A stretch of 64,000 nucleotides of DNA from BMS3BBIN04 sp964552465 (lineage in GTDB: Bacteria > Electryoneota > Electryoneia > Electryoneales > Electryoneaceae), in contig CAZKGR010000014.1 of assembly GCA_964552465.1 (NCBI GenBank), forward strand, positions 1 to 64,000. Direction: 5' to 3'. A program made the position numbers and the translations under genes. Shown piece after piece: positions 21,362 through 30,463 of the stretch. Under the pieces are notes generated by a model. The model did not search any database. It was not told where the DNA came from and saw nothing but the letters and a program-made list of their open reading frames with translations. The stretch's first letter is position 1; each line of letters begins with the position of its first letter.

Positions 21362-21864
21362 GCCGATGGAAAGATATTAGCCGTGCAACGGTAATCCTGA
21401 CGCTGCTGATAGTGATCGCAGGGTGTGGTGTCTACACTTTCAGTGGTGCGGTTCCTGGTCACCTCAAGTCCATTGCCATCCCGCCATTTGAAAATCAAAC
21501 GGCTGAATTTGGTCTGGCGGAAGATCTGTCAGCCGCGTTGATCGATGAGTTCATTGATGACAATTCATTCAAGGTGCTCGAGCTTCGTCAGGCGGACTCG
21601 GCGATTCATGGGACGATTATCCGAGTGACAGACGCACCAAATACGTTCACATCGGGTGAAACCGTGCAGGAATACAAGGTCACAATTACCGCACGGGTAC
21701 GTTATGAAGACCTGGTTAAGGGCAAAGTAATCTGGGATGAAACTCTGACAGCATTTGGCACATTTCCCGCTGGTGGTGGCTTGGCGGAACGAGCTGATGG
21801 TCTGGAAGAAGCCATGGATAAGTTAACTGAAGATATTCTGAACAAAACGGTGTCGGGATGGTAA
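21358..21864 (+). CDS. lptE: LptE-like LPS-assembly lipoprotein
   Basis: A 168-residue outer-membrane lipoprotein. The hydrophobic signal ends in a lipobox (V-I-A-G-C at about residue 23), followed by G-V-Y-T-F-S-G, as in LptE, the plug of the LptD translocon for lipopolysaccharide. A later S-G-E-T-V-Q-E-Y-K-V segment also fits the family. GTG start overlaps the activator stop by four bases; its 3' end overlaps the next gene. A neighbouring heptosyltransferase-type gene supports an LPS role. Confidence 0.8.
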   Translation: MSRWKDISRATVILTLLIVIAGCGVYTFSGAVPGHLKSIAIPPFENQTAEFGLAEDLSAALIDEFIDDNSFKVLELRQADSAIHGTIIRVTDAPNTFTSGETVQEYKVTITARVRYEDLVKGKVIWDETLTAFGTFPAGGGLAERADGLEEAMDKLTEDILNKTVSGW

Positions 21865-22967
21865 TCGCTCAGGTCAAGGAAGGCGAAGCCCCTCCAAAAG
21901 TTGTGATGGACATAGTCCGCCGTTTGGAAGCAGGCGAGGTTTTGCTGCTTCCAACAGATACGGTGTATGGGTTGCATGCTCTGGCTCGCAACGCGGCTGC
22001 CATTGAACGAATCCGACGTATCAAGCAATTGGACGACAAGCGGCCGTTCGTCAACCTCTATTCGAACGCAGTTGGGTTGGCTCGGTTTGTCCGTTTGCCC
22101 GAGGGTAGTGCGAAGCGCCGAATTCTCGACAGTTGGCCGGGTTCGATCACTTGGGTGTTGCCTGCGGCTGAGGGTATTTCGTCGCATATGATGGGTGAAG
22201 ACAATACGGTGGGGATCCGTATCCCCGATAATCAGTTGATCAGGTCGATATGTTCGGCGATGGATGATCTGATCGTTTCCACCTCGGCGAATCGGCATGG
22301 CAAGCCGCCCGCCGCACTCCGCAACGAGCTCGATCCTGAGTTGGTCGCGGAGGTAGACGGAGTTGTTTATCAGATCGAACCGCTACCCGGTAAACCTTCT
22401 GAAGTAAAGCGTTGGACTCCTGCAGGTCCGGAAATCATACGTTCTCGTGAAGGCAGTTCAGCCACCGCTCATCGCACCAAGATCTTGATGGTTTGCTCGG
22501 GTAATATCTGTCGCTCTCCGATGGCTGAAGCGATGCTTCGCGAGAAGTTGAGTCAAGCGGGTGGTGAGAACTTCGTGATCCGCAGCGCCGGTACAATGGC
22601 TATTGTGGACCATCCACCACAGCTCCGTGCGCTTCAGGCGATGGAGAAGCGCGGCATTGACATTCGCAACCACCGCAGTCGGCCACTGAGTCACGAACTG
22701 GTTGACTGGGCGGATATTGTGCTGGTAATGACGTCTGATCATCTGGCTGACATGCATGATAGATTCCCGGAATCAACGCAAAAGTTTTTCCTGCTGACGG
22801 CGTATCCGGAGATGGATCTTGAGGGTCAGTTTGGAGTTGAAGATCCATACGGATTCGGACTCGATGTTTATGATCGTGTCGCTGGCGTTATTGAGCAGGA
22901 ATTGGATCGGATAGTCAAATTTCTGATGATTCCTCCAACTTCCGGAAACGAGCCCGAGGGGGCTTAG
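21858..22967 (+). CDS. Fusion of threonylcarbamoyl-AMP synthase (TsaC/Sua5) and low-molecular-weight phosphotyrosine phosphatase
   Basis: A 369-residue two-domain protein. Residues about 1-200 are a YrdC/TsaC domain (L-L-L-P-T-D-T-V-Y-G-L, K-Q-L-D-D-K-R-P-F, S-T-S-A-N), which makes threonylcarbamoyl-AMP for t6A37 of tRNA. Residues from about 208 are a low-molecular-weight protein-tyrosine/arginine phosphatase: the P-loop V-C-S-G-N-I-C-R-S holds the catalytic cysteine, and E-D-P-Y-G supplies the acid aspartate. Both active sites look intact. In Bacillus the corresponding genes are neighbours. The downstream glycosyltransferase starts at the next base after the stop. Confidence 0.92.
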   Translation: MVIAQVKEGEAPPKVVMDIVRRLEAGEVLLLPTDTVYGLHALARNAAAIERIRRIKQLDDKRPFVNLYSNAVGLARFVRLPEGSAKRRILDSWPGSITWVLPAAEGISSHMMGEDNTVGIRIPDNQLIRSICSAMDDLIVSTSANRHGKPPAALRNELDPELVAEVDGVVYQIEPLPGKPSEVKRWTPAGPEIIRSREGSSATAHRTKILMVCSGNICRSPMAEAMLREKLSQAGGENFVIRSAGTMAIVDHPPQLRALQAMEKRGIDIRNHRSRPLSHELVDWADIVLVMTSDHLADMHDRFPESTQKFFLLTAYPEMDLEGQFGVEDPYGFGLDVYDRVAGVIEQELDRIVKFLMIPPTSGNEPEGA

Positions 22968-24020
22968 TTGAAGACATACGACAGGATTTTGATTTTACAG
23001 ACCGCCTTCCTCGGAGATGTTGTTCTCACATTACCGCTGGTCGAGGCGGTTCACTCTCTGTGGCCGAAGGCTGAGATTGATTTCGTTGTCAAGTCGTCCT
23101 ATGTCGATTTCCTCAGTGAACATAAGCGTCTCACCCGTGCAATTCCGTTTGACAAACGTGGGCAGCAGGGAGGGATGAAGGGCCTGATCACGTTGGCAAC
23201 GTCGTTGCGCACACGAAAATACGAGCTCGCCTTGATCCCACACCGCTCGTTTCGGAGTGGTCTGCTATCAAAAGCTGCGGGAATTCCAGAACGGATCGGT
23301 TTCAAACGTGTGGCCGGATCGATGTGGTACACTACGACTGTAACGCGTGATCTTGAATTACACGAAAGTAGTCGGAATCTGGCTTTGCTCAAACCATTTA
23401 TCGACGGGGAAGACGTGGATTGGGACGTTCGCCCCAATCTCGATCTCGACGGAACGAACGCAGTCGTTGAGGTAGAAGAATGGATGGACATGGTTGGTTT
23501 TCCGCGTGGGAAACGAATAGTCGCGTTGGCACCGGGAAGTGTTTGGGCAACGAAACGTTGGCCAAAATCACATTGGTCCGACTTGTTAGCCAAGTTGGTG
23601 GCAGATTCAACGGTGGTTCCTGTTCTGATAGGTGGTCCTGAAGACCGTGAACTGTGCCTGAATGCTCGCGATGTGTTTAGCGGCAGCACCTACGTATCTG
23701 CCGGCGACCTTTCGGTGCAGGGAAGTGCAGCGTTGATTGATCGTGCAGAGTTGTTGGTAACGGGTGACACTGCTCCATTACACCTGGCACAAGCGGTCCG
23801 TACTCCAACCCTGGCAATCTTTGGCCCGACAGTTCCCGAATTTGGTTTTGCCCCTACGGGTGAAATTGACCGCATTGTCGGTATGGAGCTTGACTGCCGC
23901 CCTTGCGCAATTCACGGTAGTCACAAATGCCCGCTCGGACATCATGATTGTATGAGATTGTTAGGTGCGGATCGTGTATTTGCAGTGGTTCAAGAAATGC
24001 TGTCCGAATCTGAATCATAG
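22968..24020 (+). CDS. Glycosyltransferase family 9 (ADP-heptose:LPS heptosyltransferase-like)
   Basis: A 350-residue GT-B enzyme of family 9, the WaaF/WaaC group that transfers heptose to the LPS inner core. Visible motifs are an N-terminal I-L-Q-T-A-F-L-G-D-V, A-L-A-P-G-S-V-W-A-T-K-R-W-P at mid-protein, and T-G-D-T-A-P-L-H-L-A-Q-A with F-G-P-T near the C-terminus. The start is TTG, directly after the preceding stop and preceded by GAGGGGG. The exact acceptor is not known. Confidence 0.9.
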   Translation: MKTYDRILILQTAFLGDVVLTLPLVEAVHSLWPKAEIDFVVKSSYVDFLSEHKRLTRAIPFDKRGQQGGMKGLITLATSLRTRKYELALIPHRSFRSGLLSKAAGIPERIGFKRVAGSMWYTTTVTRDLELHESSRNLALLKPFIDGEDVDWDVRPNLDLDGTNAVVEVEEWMDMVGFPRGKRIVALAPGSVWATKRWPKSHWSDLLAKLVADSTVVPVLIGGPEDRELCLNARDVFSGSTYVSAGDLSVQGSAALIDRAELLVTGDTAPLHLAQAVRTPTLAIFGPTVPEFGFAPTGEIDRIVGMELDCRPCAIHGSHKCPLGHHDCMRLLGADRVFAVVQEMLSESES

Positions 24021-24049
24021 GCTCATACATCGCTTCCTGATTTGAATAG

Positions 24050-25906
24050 ATGCGCAGTCCTGCTCCTTCGGTTACTATCTTTGCAGTATTCCGTAACGTG
24101 CACTTTGGGGATAATCTGTTGCACGAGAAATCTGATATCACAGAACCCGCAGCCACTCTCGAGCTGAAGACCGGTCAACTCGCGACAGATGCAGACGTGA
24201 TCAGCGCTCTAGTAACGAGAATGGTCGCCAAGACGATCGACCGGCATCAGCGATTTGATCGCCGTGGAATCGTCGATCCGGACTATAACCGGACAAGATT
24301 TATCAATCCGCGTTGGCAGGAAAGTTGTTTGCTTCTGGCACTTGCAGGCACCAATCGAGTCTGCCTTCCGGAAGGTGTCCGCGCGCCTGAGCTGCTTACG
24401 GTCGCAGTTCGCATTGTTGATATCTGGTTACGTTCGCAGCAGCGCAATGGATCGGTTTGCACATCTCCCAACGGCTCGTCTGATCCTCAGGCAACAGCGT
24501 ATGGATTGTACGCTGTTTCGCGCACGTTACAATTGGTCAGCAACCAGATCCCTACCATCATGCGCACCCGTGCGATCAAGGGCTTGAAGCGCGCTGCACG
24601 GTATCTGCAACATTCACCGGTACCACCAGGCCCAGACACACGTCCCTTGCGTGCAGCCGCTATCAAGGCGGCAGCTGAATACCTGGGTTCCAGCACGATT
24701 GAATCTGTCGCGAACGCAGTAAAGAAAGATGCTGATCGAGTGTTGAGGGATCAGCTTAGCCGTACGCTCCTTCCAAACGACGCAGGAGCATTCGCGCTGG
24801 CTCTGTCATACTTAAACCTGTTCACATCCAACCCAACATCAAGTGATCTGGAACTCTGGGAGGAGATCGTCAATCGCTGCCGTATGTCGACCACGCCTTC
24901 CGGAATAATGGGTGGCGGCGCGGAAACATCGATTGCTTGCCTGCCAGTCATAGCGGGTTTTGGATTAGCGGCCAAGTCTGTACCAAGCGCCGATCAGCAG
25001 GCGGAACTGCTTGAGCGTGCGTGGGCAATGCACTGGTATGATGGTCTAGTTGATGCGAATTCGCCGTGGCTCACGCCGATGGGTTACTTGATGTTCGAGT
25101 ATCGGCTGGCAAGACCATACCGGCCATTATCGGACAACCCGTTCCCTCTGGATCGGGATCGGCTACTCGCTGAAAATGGATCAGGAATCTGGAAGGTTGG
25201 CGATTGGTTGATTCGATTGGGTGCTGGGGGAACACTCGGTTGGTTGCATCACCTGCCAAGCGATTCCACTCGTTTGTTTGGATCGCCTGTGGGTTCAGCG
25301 CTTCGGGAAGGTCCGTGGCAGATGGAAGGTACTCGGATGCGTCACCCGGCGATGACGGGTCGTTTTCATGTCATCCAAGATGATTCGTTAACCGTACTCG
25401 GCGAACTGCTTTCCACGAACATTCCTGGTGTGTATCGTCTGCCAGCTCGCAGGGGATTGACACGTACCCAAGGGCGATACAAACGAGACATTATCCGTCT
25501 TGCACCACCCCAGCTCAGCACAACCATGAAGATGAGTAATCCGTTGGACTATCGGCGGAAGATTGAGCTGAAGGATGGGGCATTAACAATTGAAACGACG
25601 ATTCCCGGTCGGATTACGCACCGCCTTCCGATGATCTGGATCGGTGGACCCTACGGCGAATTGTATATCGGGAAGGTCAAAGCACGTGTGGGTAACATGC
25701 TGCAGGAACGGCGGGTGCGAGAGTTGACGTTCAAGGGTGGATTGTGGCCGGATTGGATTGTGCGCTTTGACCGTCCGGTGGATATCCTGTATGAACCTGT
25801 AAACGTCGGCTTGGCCAACAGTCCCATGCGCTACCTGAGCGCTGCCTGCGGTGCAGTAGACATCATCACAGATGACCGTCTACACATGGCGTGGCGAGTG
25901 GAGTAA
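24050..25906 (+). CDS. Uncharacterised protein, possible toroid plus beta-sandwich
   Basis: A protein of up to 618 residues that I do not recognise. The first two thirds are rich in helix-forming stretches (for example R-P-L-R-A-A-A-I-K-A-A-A-E-Y-L) and recall alpha/alpha-toroid polysaccharide-active proteins. The last 200 residues look like beta-sandwich. That layout is reminiscent of heparinase II/III-type proteins, but no catalytic motif is clear. There is no signal peptide. The ATG at 24050 has a poor ribosome site; TTG at 24119 has GGGG upstream and may be the true start. It follows the glycosyltransferase in the same direction, so a glycan-related role is a guess. Confidence 0.6.
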   Translation: MRSPAPSVTIFAVFRNVHFGDNLLHEKSDITEPAATLELKTGQLATDADVISALVTRMVAKTIDRHQRFDRRGIVDPDYNRTRFINPRWQESCLLLALAGTNRVCLPEGVRAPELLTVAVRIVDIWLRSQQRNGSVCTSPNGSSDPQATAYGLYAVSRTLQLVSNQIPTIMRTRAIKGLKRAARYLQHSPVPPGPDTRPLRAAAIKAAAEYLGSSTIESVANAVKKDADRVLRDQLSRTLLPNDAGAFALALSYLNLFTSNPTSSDLELWEEIVNRCRMSTTPSGIMGGGAETSIACLPVIAGFGLAAKSVPSADQQAELLERAWAMHWYDGLVDANSPWLTPMGYLMFEYRLARPYRPLSDNPFPLDRDRLLAENGSGIWKVGDWLIRLGAGGTLGWLHHLPSDSTRLFGSPVGSALREGPWQMEGTRMRHPAMTGRFHVIQDDSLTVLGELLSTNIPGVYRLPARRGLTRTQGRYKRDIIRLAPPQLSTTMKMSNPLDYRRKIELKDGALTIETTIPGRITHRLPMIWIGGPYGELYIGKVKARVGNMLQERRVRELTFKGGLWPDWIVRFDRPVDILYEPVNVGLANSPMRYLSAACGAVDIITDDRLHMAWRVE

Positions 25907-25929
25907 TATGATCAGACGATGCGAAGCAC

Positions 25930-26052
25930 GTCATTCTGAGTCCGCCAGACGCCGGACTCAGAAGGTCGAACTACGAGCCGATGACTCAGCTCATGTAGCA
26001 TACTGTTCTTACCTGGATCTTCTTCACTTCACTACGTTTCGTTCAGAATGAC
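25930..26052. repeat. TIR-bounded intergenic element, copy 1
   Basis: A 123-base stretch bounded by perfect 10-base inverted repeats (gtcattctga ... tcagaatgac). The inner parts resemble copy 2 at 55242-55352 and, more weakly and inverted, 36596-36660. It has no coding potential; MITE- or REP-like. Confidence 0.7.
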
Positions 26053-26081
26053 CTGCTGTGCATCAGGATTTGTATACCAAG

Positions 26082-26111
26082 TACAAAACGCCCCATACAG
26101 GGCGTTTTGTA
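26082..26111. terminator. Bidirectional terminator
   Basis: A perfect 12-bp stem (26082-26093 with 26100-26111) with flanking A and T runs sits between the convergent 24050 gene and the LapA-like gene. It serves both strands. Confidence 0.88.
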
Positions 26112-26134
26112 TCATACAATCTGTGCAGATGAAA

Positions 26135-26572
26135 TCACTCTTCTTCTTGTTCTTCCTCTGCTGGAGGGGCGTACTTACTGGCATTATCCGCCTGCTCGCG
26201 GGCTTCGTCGAGACGATCCCGTAGCAGGTCAATGTCCTGCCGCAGCCGTTCTTTCTCGGATTCGTTATGCTCGCTGTCCTCGCGCAGGCTCTCCACTTCT
26301 TCACGCAGAGTTGTGAGTTCCGCCTCAGCCTTTTTCTTCAGACGTTTCATGCGGTTTAGCTCACTCAGCGTCTGAAGTTGCTGAAATACTGCGATCAGCA
26401 GGAAACTGATCATACCGAGCGCGAATGCAACAAACAGAGCGACATACAACGGTATCGGTCCGGAGTGCCAGTTCAGCAGGGTGATGCCGCTGATTTGGTC
26501 CTGATTCTGTAGCGAGAAGCCGAGCACGGCAACGATGATGACAACCAGCACGATCCAGCGAATGATCCACAT
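26135..26572 (-). CDS. LapA-domain membrane protein
   Basis: A 145-residue inner-membrane protein with two transmembrane segments (about residues 4-20 and 42-64), the second followed by a long charged coiled coil to about residue 130. This is the LapA layout; in E. coli the related LapA/LapB pair takes part in LPS regulation. No LapB/TPR partner is beside it here. It ends with an acidic E-E-E-Q-E-E-E tail. It is encoded downstream of the M16 peptidase on the same strand. Confidence 0.75.
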   Translation of the reverse strand: MWIIRWIVLVVIIVAVLGFSLQNQDQISGITLLNWHSGPIPLYVALFVAFALGMISFLLIAVFQQLQTLSELNRMKRLKKKAEAELTTLREEVESLREDSEHNESEKERLRQDIDLLRDRLDEAREQADNASKYAPPAEEEQEEE

Positions 26573-26643
26573 AAGCTAATCTCCAACGGGATGAATTACT
26601 GATCCCAATCTAACGAGTCAATGACCCCGACTTCTACCGAGGC

Positions 26644-29259
26644 TCAATGTCCACCCATTCCCATGCCTGGTGGCATCCCACTCGGCATCTGAACATCACC
26701 CTCGGGGATTCCATAAACGGTGACAACACCTTCCGCGTTGCTGAACAGCTCGAGCGCTGCTTGCTTAACCTCATCGAGCGTGGTATTACCCAGTTGTTCG
26801 TAGAGTAGCCATGTCTGGTTAGGATCATCATACATGACAACGTCTGTGCTCAATGCCATCGCGAGGTTAATCCGGCTGGAATAGCGGCGGAGCATTGAAC
26901 CGCGCATGTCATTTCTCGCGATCTCGAGTCGATCTTCGTCAAATCCACCTTGTGCTACGGCAGATAGATGTTGGTAGACGATAGCTTGTCCCTCTTCAAG
27001 ATGTTCTTCAGGAAGTGCAATCAATGCTGTCCAAGCTCCCCATCCATCACGCATCTTTAGACGCGATCCGGCACTGTATGCCCAGCCCTTTTTCTCGCCG
27101 AGGTCACGGTAAATGCGATCTGAAACCATAACATTTGCGAGTAACGCGGCAGCGTGTTTCTCGAGTGGTAAGTTATCAATCAGGAATCCGGTTGCGAGGA
27201 AGCCCTGACGTCCTGACGCGGTCACAGTGTCCACTCCAGGCGAGCTCATTGGTGTATCCTGGAGCGGGAAACGGGAAGCTGTCGCGGTCAAGCCGTTGAA
27301 CGCCAGCTCTGCAACTTCGATAATCTGCGAAGCCGGAGCGGGTGCGATCACACTGATCACGATATTTTCAGCCGCGAACGCATCTTCTCGAAATTCAGCC
27401 AACGCAGTCAGGTCAACATCCGTCAAGCTGGTCTCATCGCCATAGATCGGTTGGCTGCTGAGGTGATCACCGTAGAGCAGGCTGGTAAACGTCGATGTTG
27501 TTTGAGATCTTAGAGATCCGCGTTGACGTTGGGCAATTCTCAACTGTTCATCTGCAGCTTCCTTAACCTCGGATTCGTCGAGGTCACTGTGCTTGAACCT
27601 TTCAGCTACGAATTGCAGCGCTTCTGCCCAATTATCTGACACAGCTTGAACGCGAACGAAGCTATACTCAGGCACAGTGCGATAGTCATCCATCGGTACG
27701 CGAGCATCATCGACGGTGCTCATATCCATACCGATGTCGCCCATACGATCGTCAAGATCATCACCTTCTTGCAGCAGACGATGCAGCAGATCAACCCAGC
27801 CTCGTGTGTTCTCATTTTCCCACGCAGATCGGCCGCTGACAGCGACATGAATCCCAGCGACTGGAGCTCCCTGGAGCTCACGTGCGACCACTCGCACACC
27901 ATTGCTCAATCTCTCGTCAACGATTGGGCCCATTGTCAGGCCGGAGTTGCTGCTCTCATCTTCGGTAATGAGATACGCGCTGGCGATCCATGATGGATCT
28001 TCATACCAGAATCGGTATGCAGATTCCAGGTCTGCGAGCTGTACATTCTTCCGCTCAAGTTCAAAAGTTTTCCAGAATCCCCAAGGTGCAACGGCCAATT
28101 TTGGAACCAGCATGAATGCACCGTACTGAACTTGTTCGGCAAAGAACAATTCACTGCGAGTTCCGTCGCGGATGGCATTCCTGATAAGCTCAAGCGACGA
28201 TTCGGCAGGTTTCACTGATTGAATCGCAGCTATCATTGAATCAACAACTGCCTGCGGATCGCTACCCGGCATCAGGCCTGCGTTTATATCTATCACACTG
28301 AAATCTGGATCCTGATCCATCATCGAATAGACGTAGGTTACCATCGGCATTTCGCCGCCGGTAAGCTTCTCATCGAGGGCATCGTCGAGCAACAAGCTCA
28401 GCGCGTTATACGCAGGCATGTCGCCCGCATCAAACCGCGGGCCGGGGATGGTTAATGTCAGCGATCCACTACGGGTGGCTCCGTAGGCGACATGGAGCTG
28501 GTTGTAACGCCAGTCGTCAAAGCCAGATGGCCAAGCTTCAGTTCTATCCGGTAGATCTTGCGGTACCAGGTCACCGTAAGTCTGGATGGCCAGTTGTTCC
28601 ATTTCCGCGAATGTCAGGTCACCCTTGAGTACAAGGGTCATATTATTGACAGCATACCATGTGTCATGGAAATGCGCGACGTTTTCCGCCGGGATTGCAC
28701 GAATGCCCTGTACCGTTCCAAGTGTGGAAAAGCCGTAGCTGGTTGGGCTATACACGTTGTGTACGTGTATGTTCTCCGCCCGAGTCGAAGATCGTTCCAA
28801 CCCCTGGTTGATCTCGTTGATCACACGTCCCTTTTCAATCTCCAGCGTATCCGGATCAATGACCGAATTGAGGATCATGTCCGCCTGGATTTCCATTGAC
28901 AGGCTGGCGTGTTCAACCGGTGTAACGAGAATGAAATTGGTGTATGTCTTCGATGTTTGAGCGTTGTAGTACGCGCCCATGCGGTCGAACGAATCGTAGA
29001 TCTCGTCTTGCGAACGCGTATCGGTACCACGGAAGATCATGTGCTCCAGCAGATGTGTCGCTCCAGCAGTTGCGAGCGTCTCATTGCCTGATCCAGCGCG
29101 TACGATCAGCAGGCTGGAAAGCAGGGGTGTGCTGCCATCAGGCATCATCACCAGGTCGAGCCCGTTCGGCATGGTCATGCTCCGAACAGTCTGTTCAGCG
29201 AGCGCTGGGTTTGATACAAACATCATGATGATGAGAGAAAGCGCAGCCGTTTTTTTCAC
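26644..29259 (-). CDS. M16 family zinc metallopeptidase
   Basis: An 871-residue exported peptidase of the pitrilysin/insulinase family. A signal peptide (residues 1-21, ending ALA) is followed by the first M16 half with the inverted zinc motif H-L-L-E-H (residues 69-73) and the distal glutamate in E-K-G-R-V-I-N-E-I. A second M16 half from about residue 440 lacks an HxxEH motif, as usual for the structural half. It probably acts in the periplasm. Its start overlaps the end of the K+ channel gene by four bases. Confidence 0.92.
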   Translation of the reverse strand: MKKTAALSLIIMMFVSNPALAEQTVRSMTMPNGLDLVMMPDGSTPLLSSLLIVRAGSGNETLATAGATHLLEHMIFRGTDTRSQDEIYDSFDRMGAYYNAQTSKTYTNFILVTPVEHASLSMEIQADMILNSVIDPDTLEIEKGRVINEINQGLERSSTRAENIHVHNVYSPTSYGFSTLGTVQGIRAIPAENVAHFHDTWYAVNNMTLVLKGDLTFAEMEQLAIQTYGDLVPQDLPDRTEAWPSGFDDWRYNQLHVAYGATRSGSLTLTIPGPRFDAGDMPAYNALSLLLDDALDEKLTGGEMPMVTYVYSMMDQDPDFSVIDINAGLMPGSDPQAVVDSMIAAIQSVKPAESSLELIRNAIRDGTRSELFFAEQVQYGAFMLVPKLAVAPWGFWKTFELERKNVQLADLESAYRFWYEDPSWIASAYLITEDESSNSGLTMGPIVDERLSNGVRVVARELQGAPVAGIHVAVSGRSAWENENTRGWVDLLHRLLQEGDDLDDRMGDIGMDMSTVDDARVPMDDYRTVPEYSFVRVQAVSDNWAEALQFVAERFKHSDLDESEVKEAADEQLRIAQRQRGSLRSQTTSTFTSLLYGDHLSSQPIYGDETSLTDVDLTALAEFREDAFAAENIVISVIAPAPASQIIEVAELAFNGLTATASRFPLQDTPMSSPGVDTVTASGRQGFLATGFLIDNLPLEKHAAALLANVMVSDRIYRDLGEKKGWAYSAGSRLKMRDGWGAWTALIALPEEHLEEGQAIVYQHLSAVAQGGFDEDRLEIARNDMRGSMLRRYSSRINLAMALSTDVVMYDDPNQTWLLYEQLGNTTLDEVKQAALELFSNAEGVVTVYGIPEGDVQMPSGMPPGMGMGGH

Positions 29260-30323
29260 AGTTTACCTCCCTGAAAATCTGCTTCACGTACAGTGAAACC
29301 CGAGCCTGGTGAGCTGGTTTCAATTACCTGATATTCTGTTTTAAACTTCTCGATCTGAGTTAGAGAACCGAATACCAGCAAGCGGTCGAAGTCGCGTATG
29401 TGTTCATCACCGTTCGGGTGAACGACCAATGTGCCATCCTTGTGGAAGATTGCCATAATCGCGAGACCACCAGTATTGTTGAGAAAATCCATCTCGCGGA
29501 GTGATTCATCCCCAAAGTTGCTATTCTCTGGAACATCGAGTTGGGTAAGCATCAGGTCGTCACCAAACATGCGGCTATAAATATCGATAAAATCTACGAT
29601 GCCCGGACGTGTCATCAATGATGATATTCGCCGTCCGCTGATTTTGAACGGTAGTTCCACACGGTCAGCTCCTGCACGCCGCAACTTCGCTTTGCTGTGG
29701 TCATCGATGCCCCGCGCGACAATGTGCAGTTTTGGGTTCATTTCTCGGGCTGTGATGGTGACCATCACATTTGCTGAGTCACCCGTCAATGCTGCGATCA
29801 GCCCATATGCGTTGTAGACACCGGCCTCTTCCAGTGTGTCATCTCTAGAAGCATCGCCTTCAATTACCAGGTATCCAGCTTCTCGTGCATCGTGCGCGTG
29901 ACCTGCATCCATTTCCAGAATGCAGAAACTCGCCTTCATTCTCTGCAATTCTTCAGCGACTTCACGCCCCAGCTTACCATATCCGGCAACAATAATGTGG
30001 TCTTTCATCTGCCTGATCTTTCTGTACATCCTACGATGTTTGATCCCGGCCATTACCTGCCCGCTCACGATGTAGCTGGTAATTGTGGTTATCGCATACC
30101 CACCAACCGAGATGGACATGATGATGAGTCCGATGGTGAGCAAGCGACCACCGTAGGTGAGTGTTTGTACCTCACCGAATCCAACGGTACTCATGGTGAT
30201 GAACGTCATGTACATGGAGTCAAGGATCGGCCATCCTTCAATGAAGGTGTAGCCGATGGTACCAGCTATGATCACGAAAAAGATGGAAATAATGCTAAAG
30301 GTGAATTTGGTTTTCAAGCCCAT
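29256..30323 (-). CDS. Potassium channel with RCK (TrkA-N) domain
   Basis: A 355-residue inner-membrane K+ channel subunit. Two transmembrane helices flank a pore with selectivity filter T-V-G-F-G (residues 46-50). An RCK domain follows, with nucleotide-binding G-Y-G-K-L-G-R-E at about residues 114-121, and a TrkA-C-like end. This matches MthK/Kch-type two-TM channels. It overlaps the downstream M16 gene, so the two are co-translated. Confidence 0.92.
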   Translation of the reverse strand: MGLKTKFTFSIISIFFVIIAGTIGYTFIEGWPILDSMYMTFITMSTVGFGEVQTLTYGGRLLTIGLIIMSISVGGYAITTITSYIVSGQVMAGIKHRRMYRKIRQMKDHIIVAGYGKLGREVAEELQRMKASFCILEMDAGHAHDAREAGYLVIEGDASRDDTLEEAGVYNAYGLIAALTGDSANVMVTITAREMNPKLHIVARGIDDHSKAKLRRAGADRVELPFKISGRRISSLMTRPGIVDFIDIYSRMFGDDLMLTQLDVPENSNFGDESLREMDFLNNTGGLAIMAIFHKDGTLVVHPNGDEHIRDFDRLLVFGSLTQIEKFKTEYQVIETSSPGSGFTVREADFQGGKL

Positions 30324-30394
30324 GTGATCTGCTCTTCCTCAACCCGAAGTTCTGCCCGACTGAAGATACATCAGGCAGACGCCCGGTGGGAGCT

Positions 30395-30426
30395 GGTATA
30401 AAAGTAAAAGCCCCTGAAAGGGGCTT
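30395..30426 (-). terminator. Terminator after gatE
   Basis: AAGCCCCT (30408-30415) pairs with AGGGGCTT (30419-30426). Read on the minus strand it is followed by CTTTTACTTTTAT, and it lies 38 bases past the gatE stop. Confidence 0.8.
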
Positions 30427-30463
30427 CAGAACTACGCGTATGATCAAGGAAATCAGGTATAGT

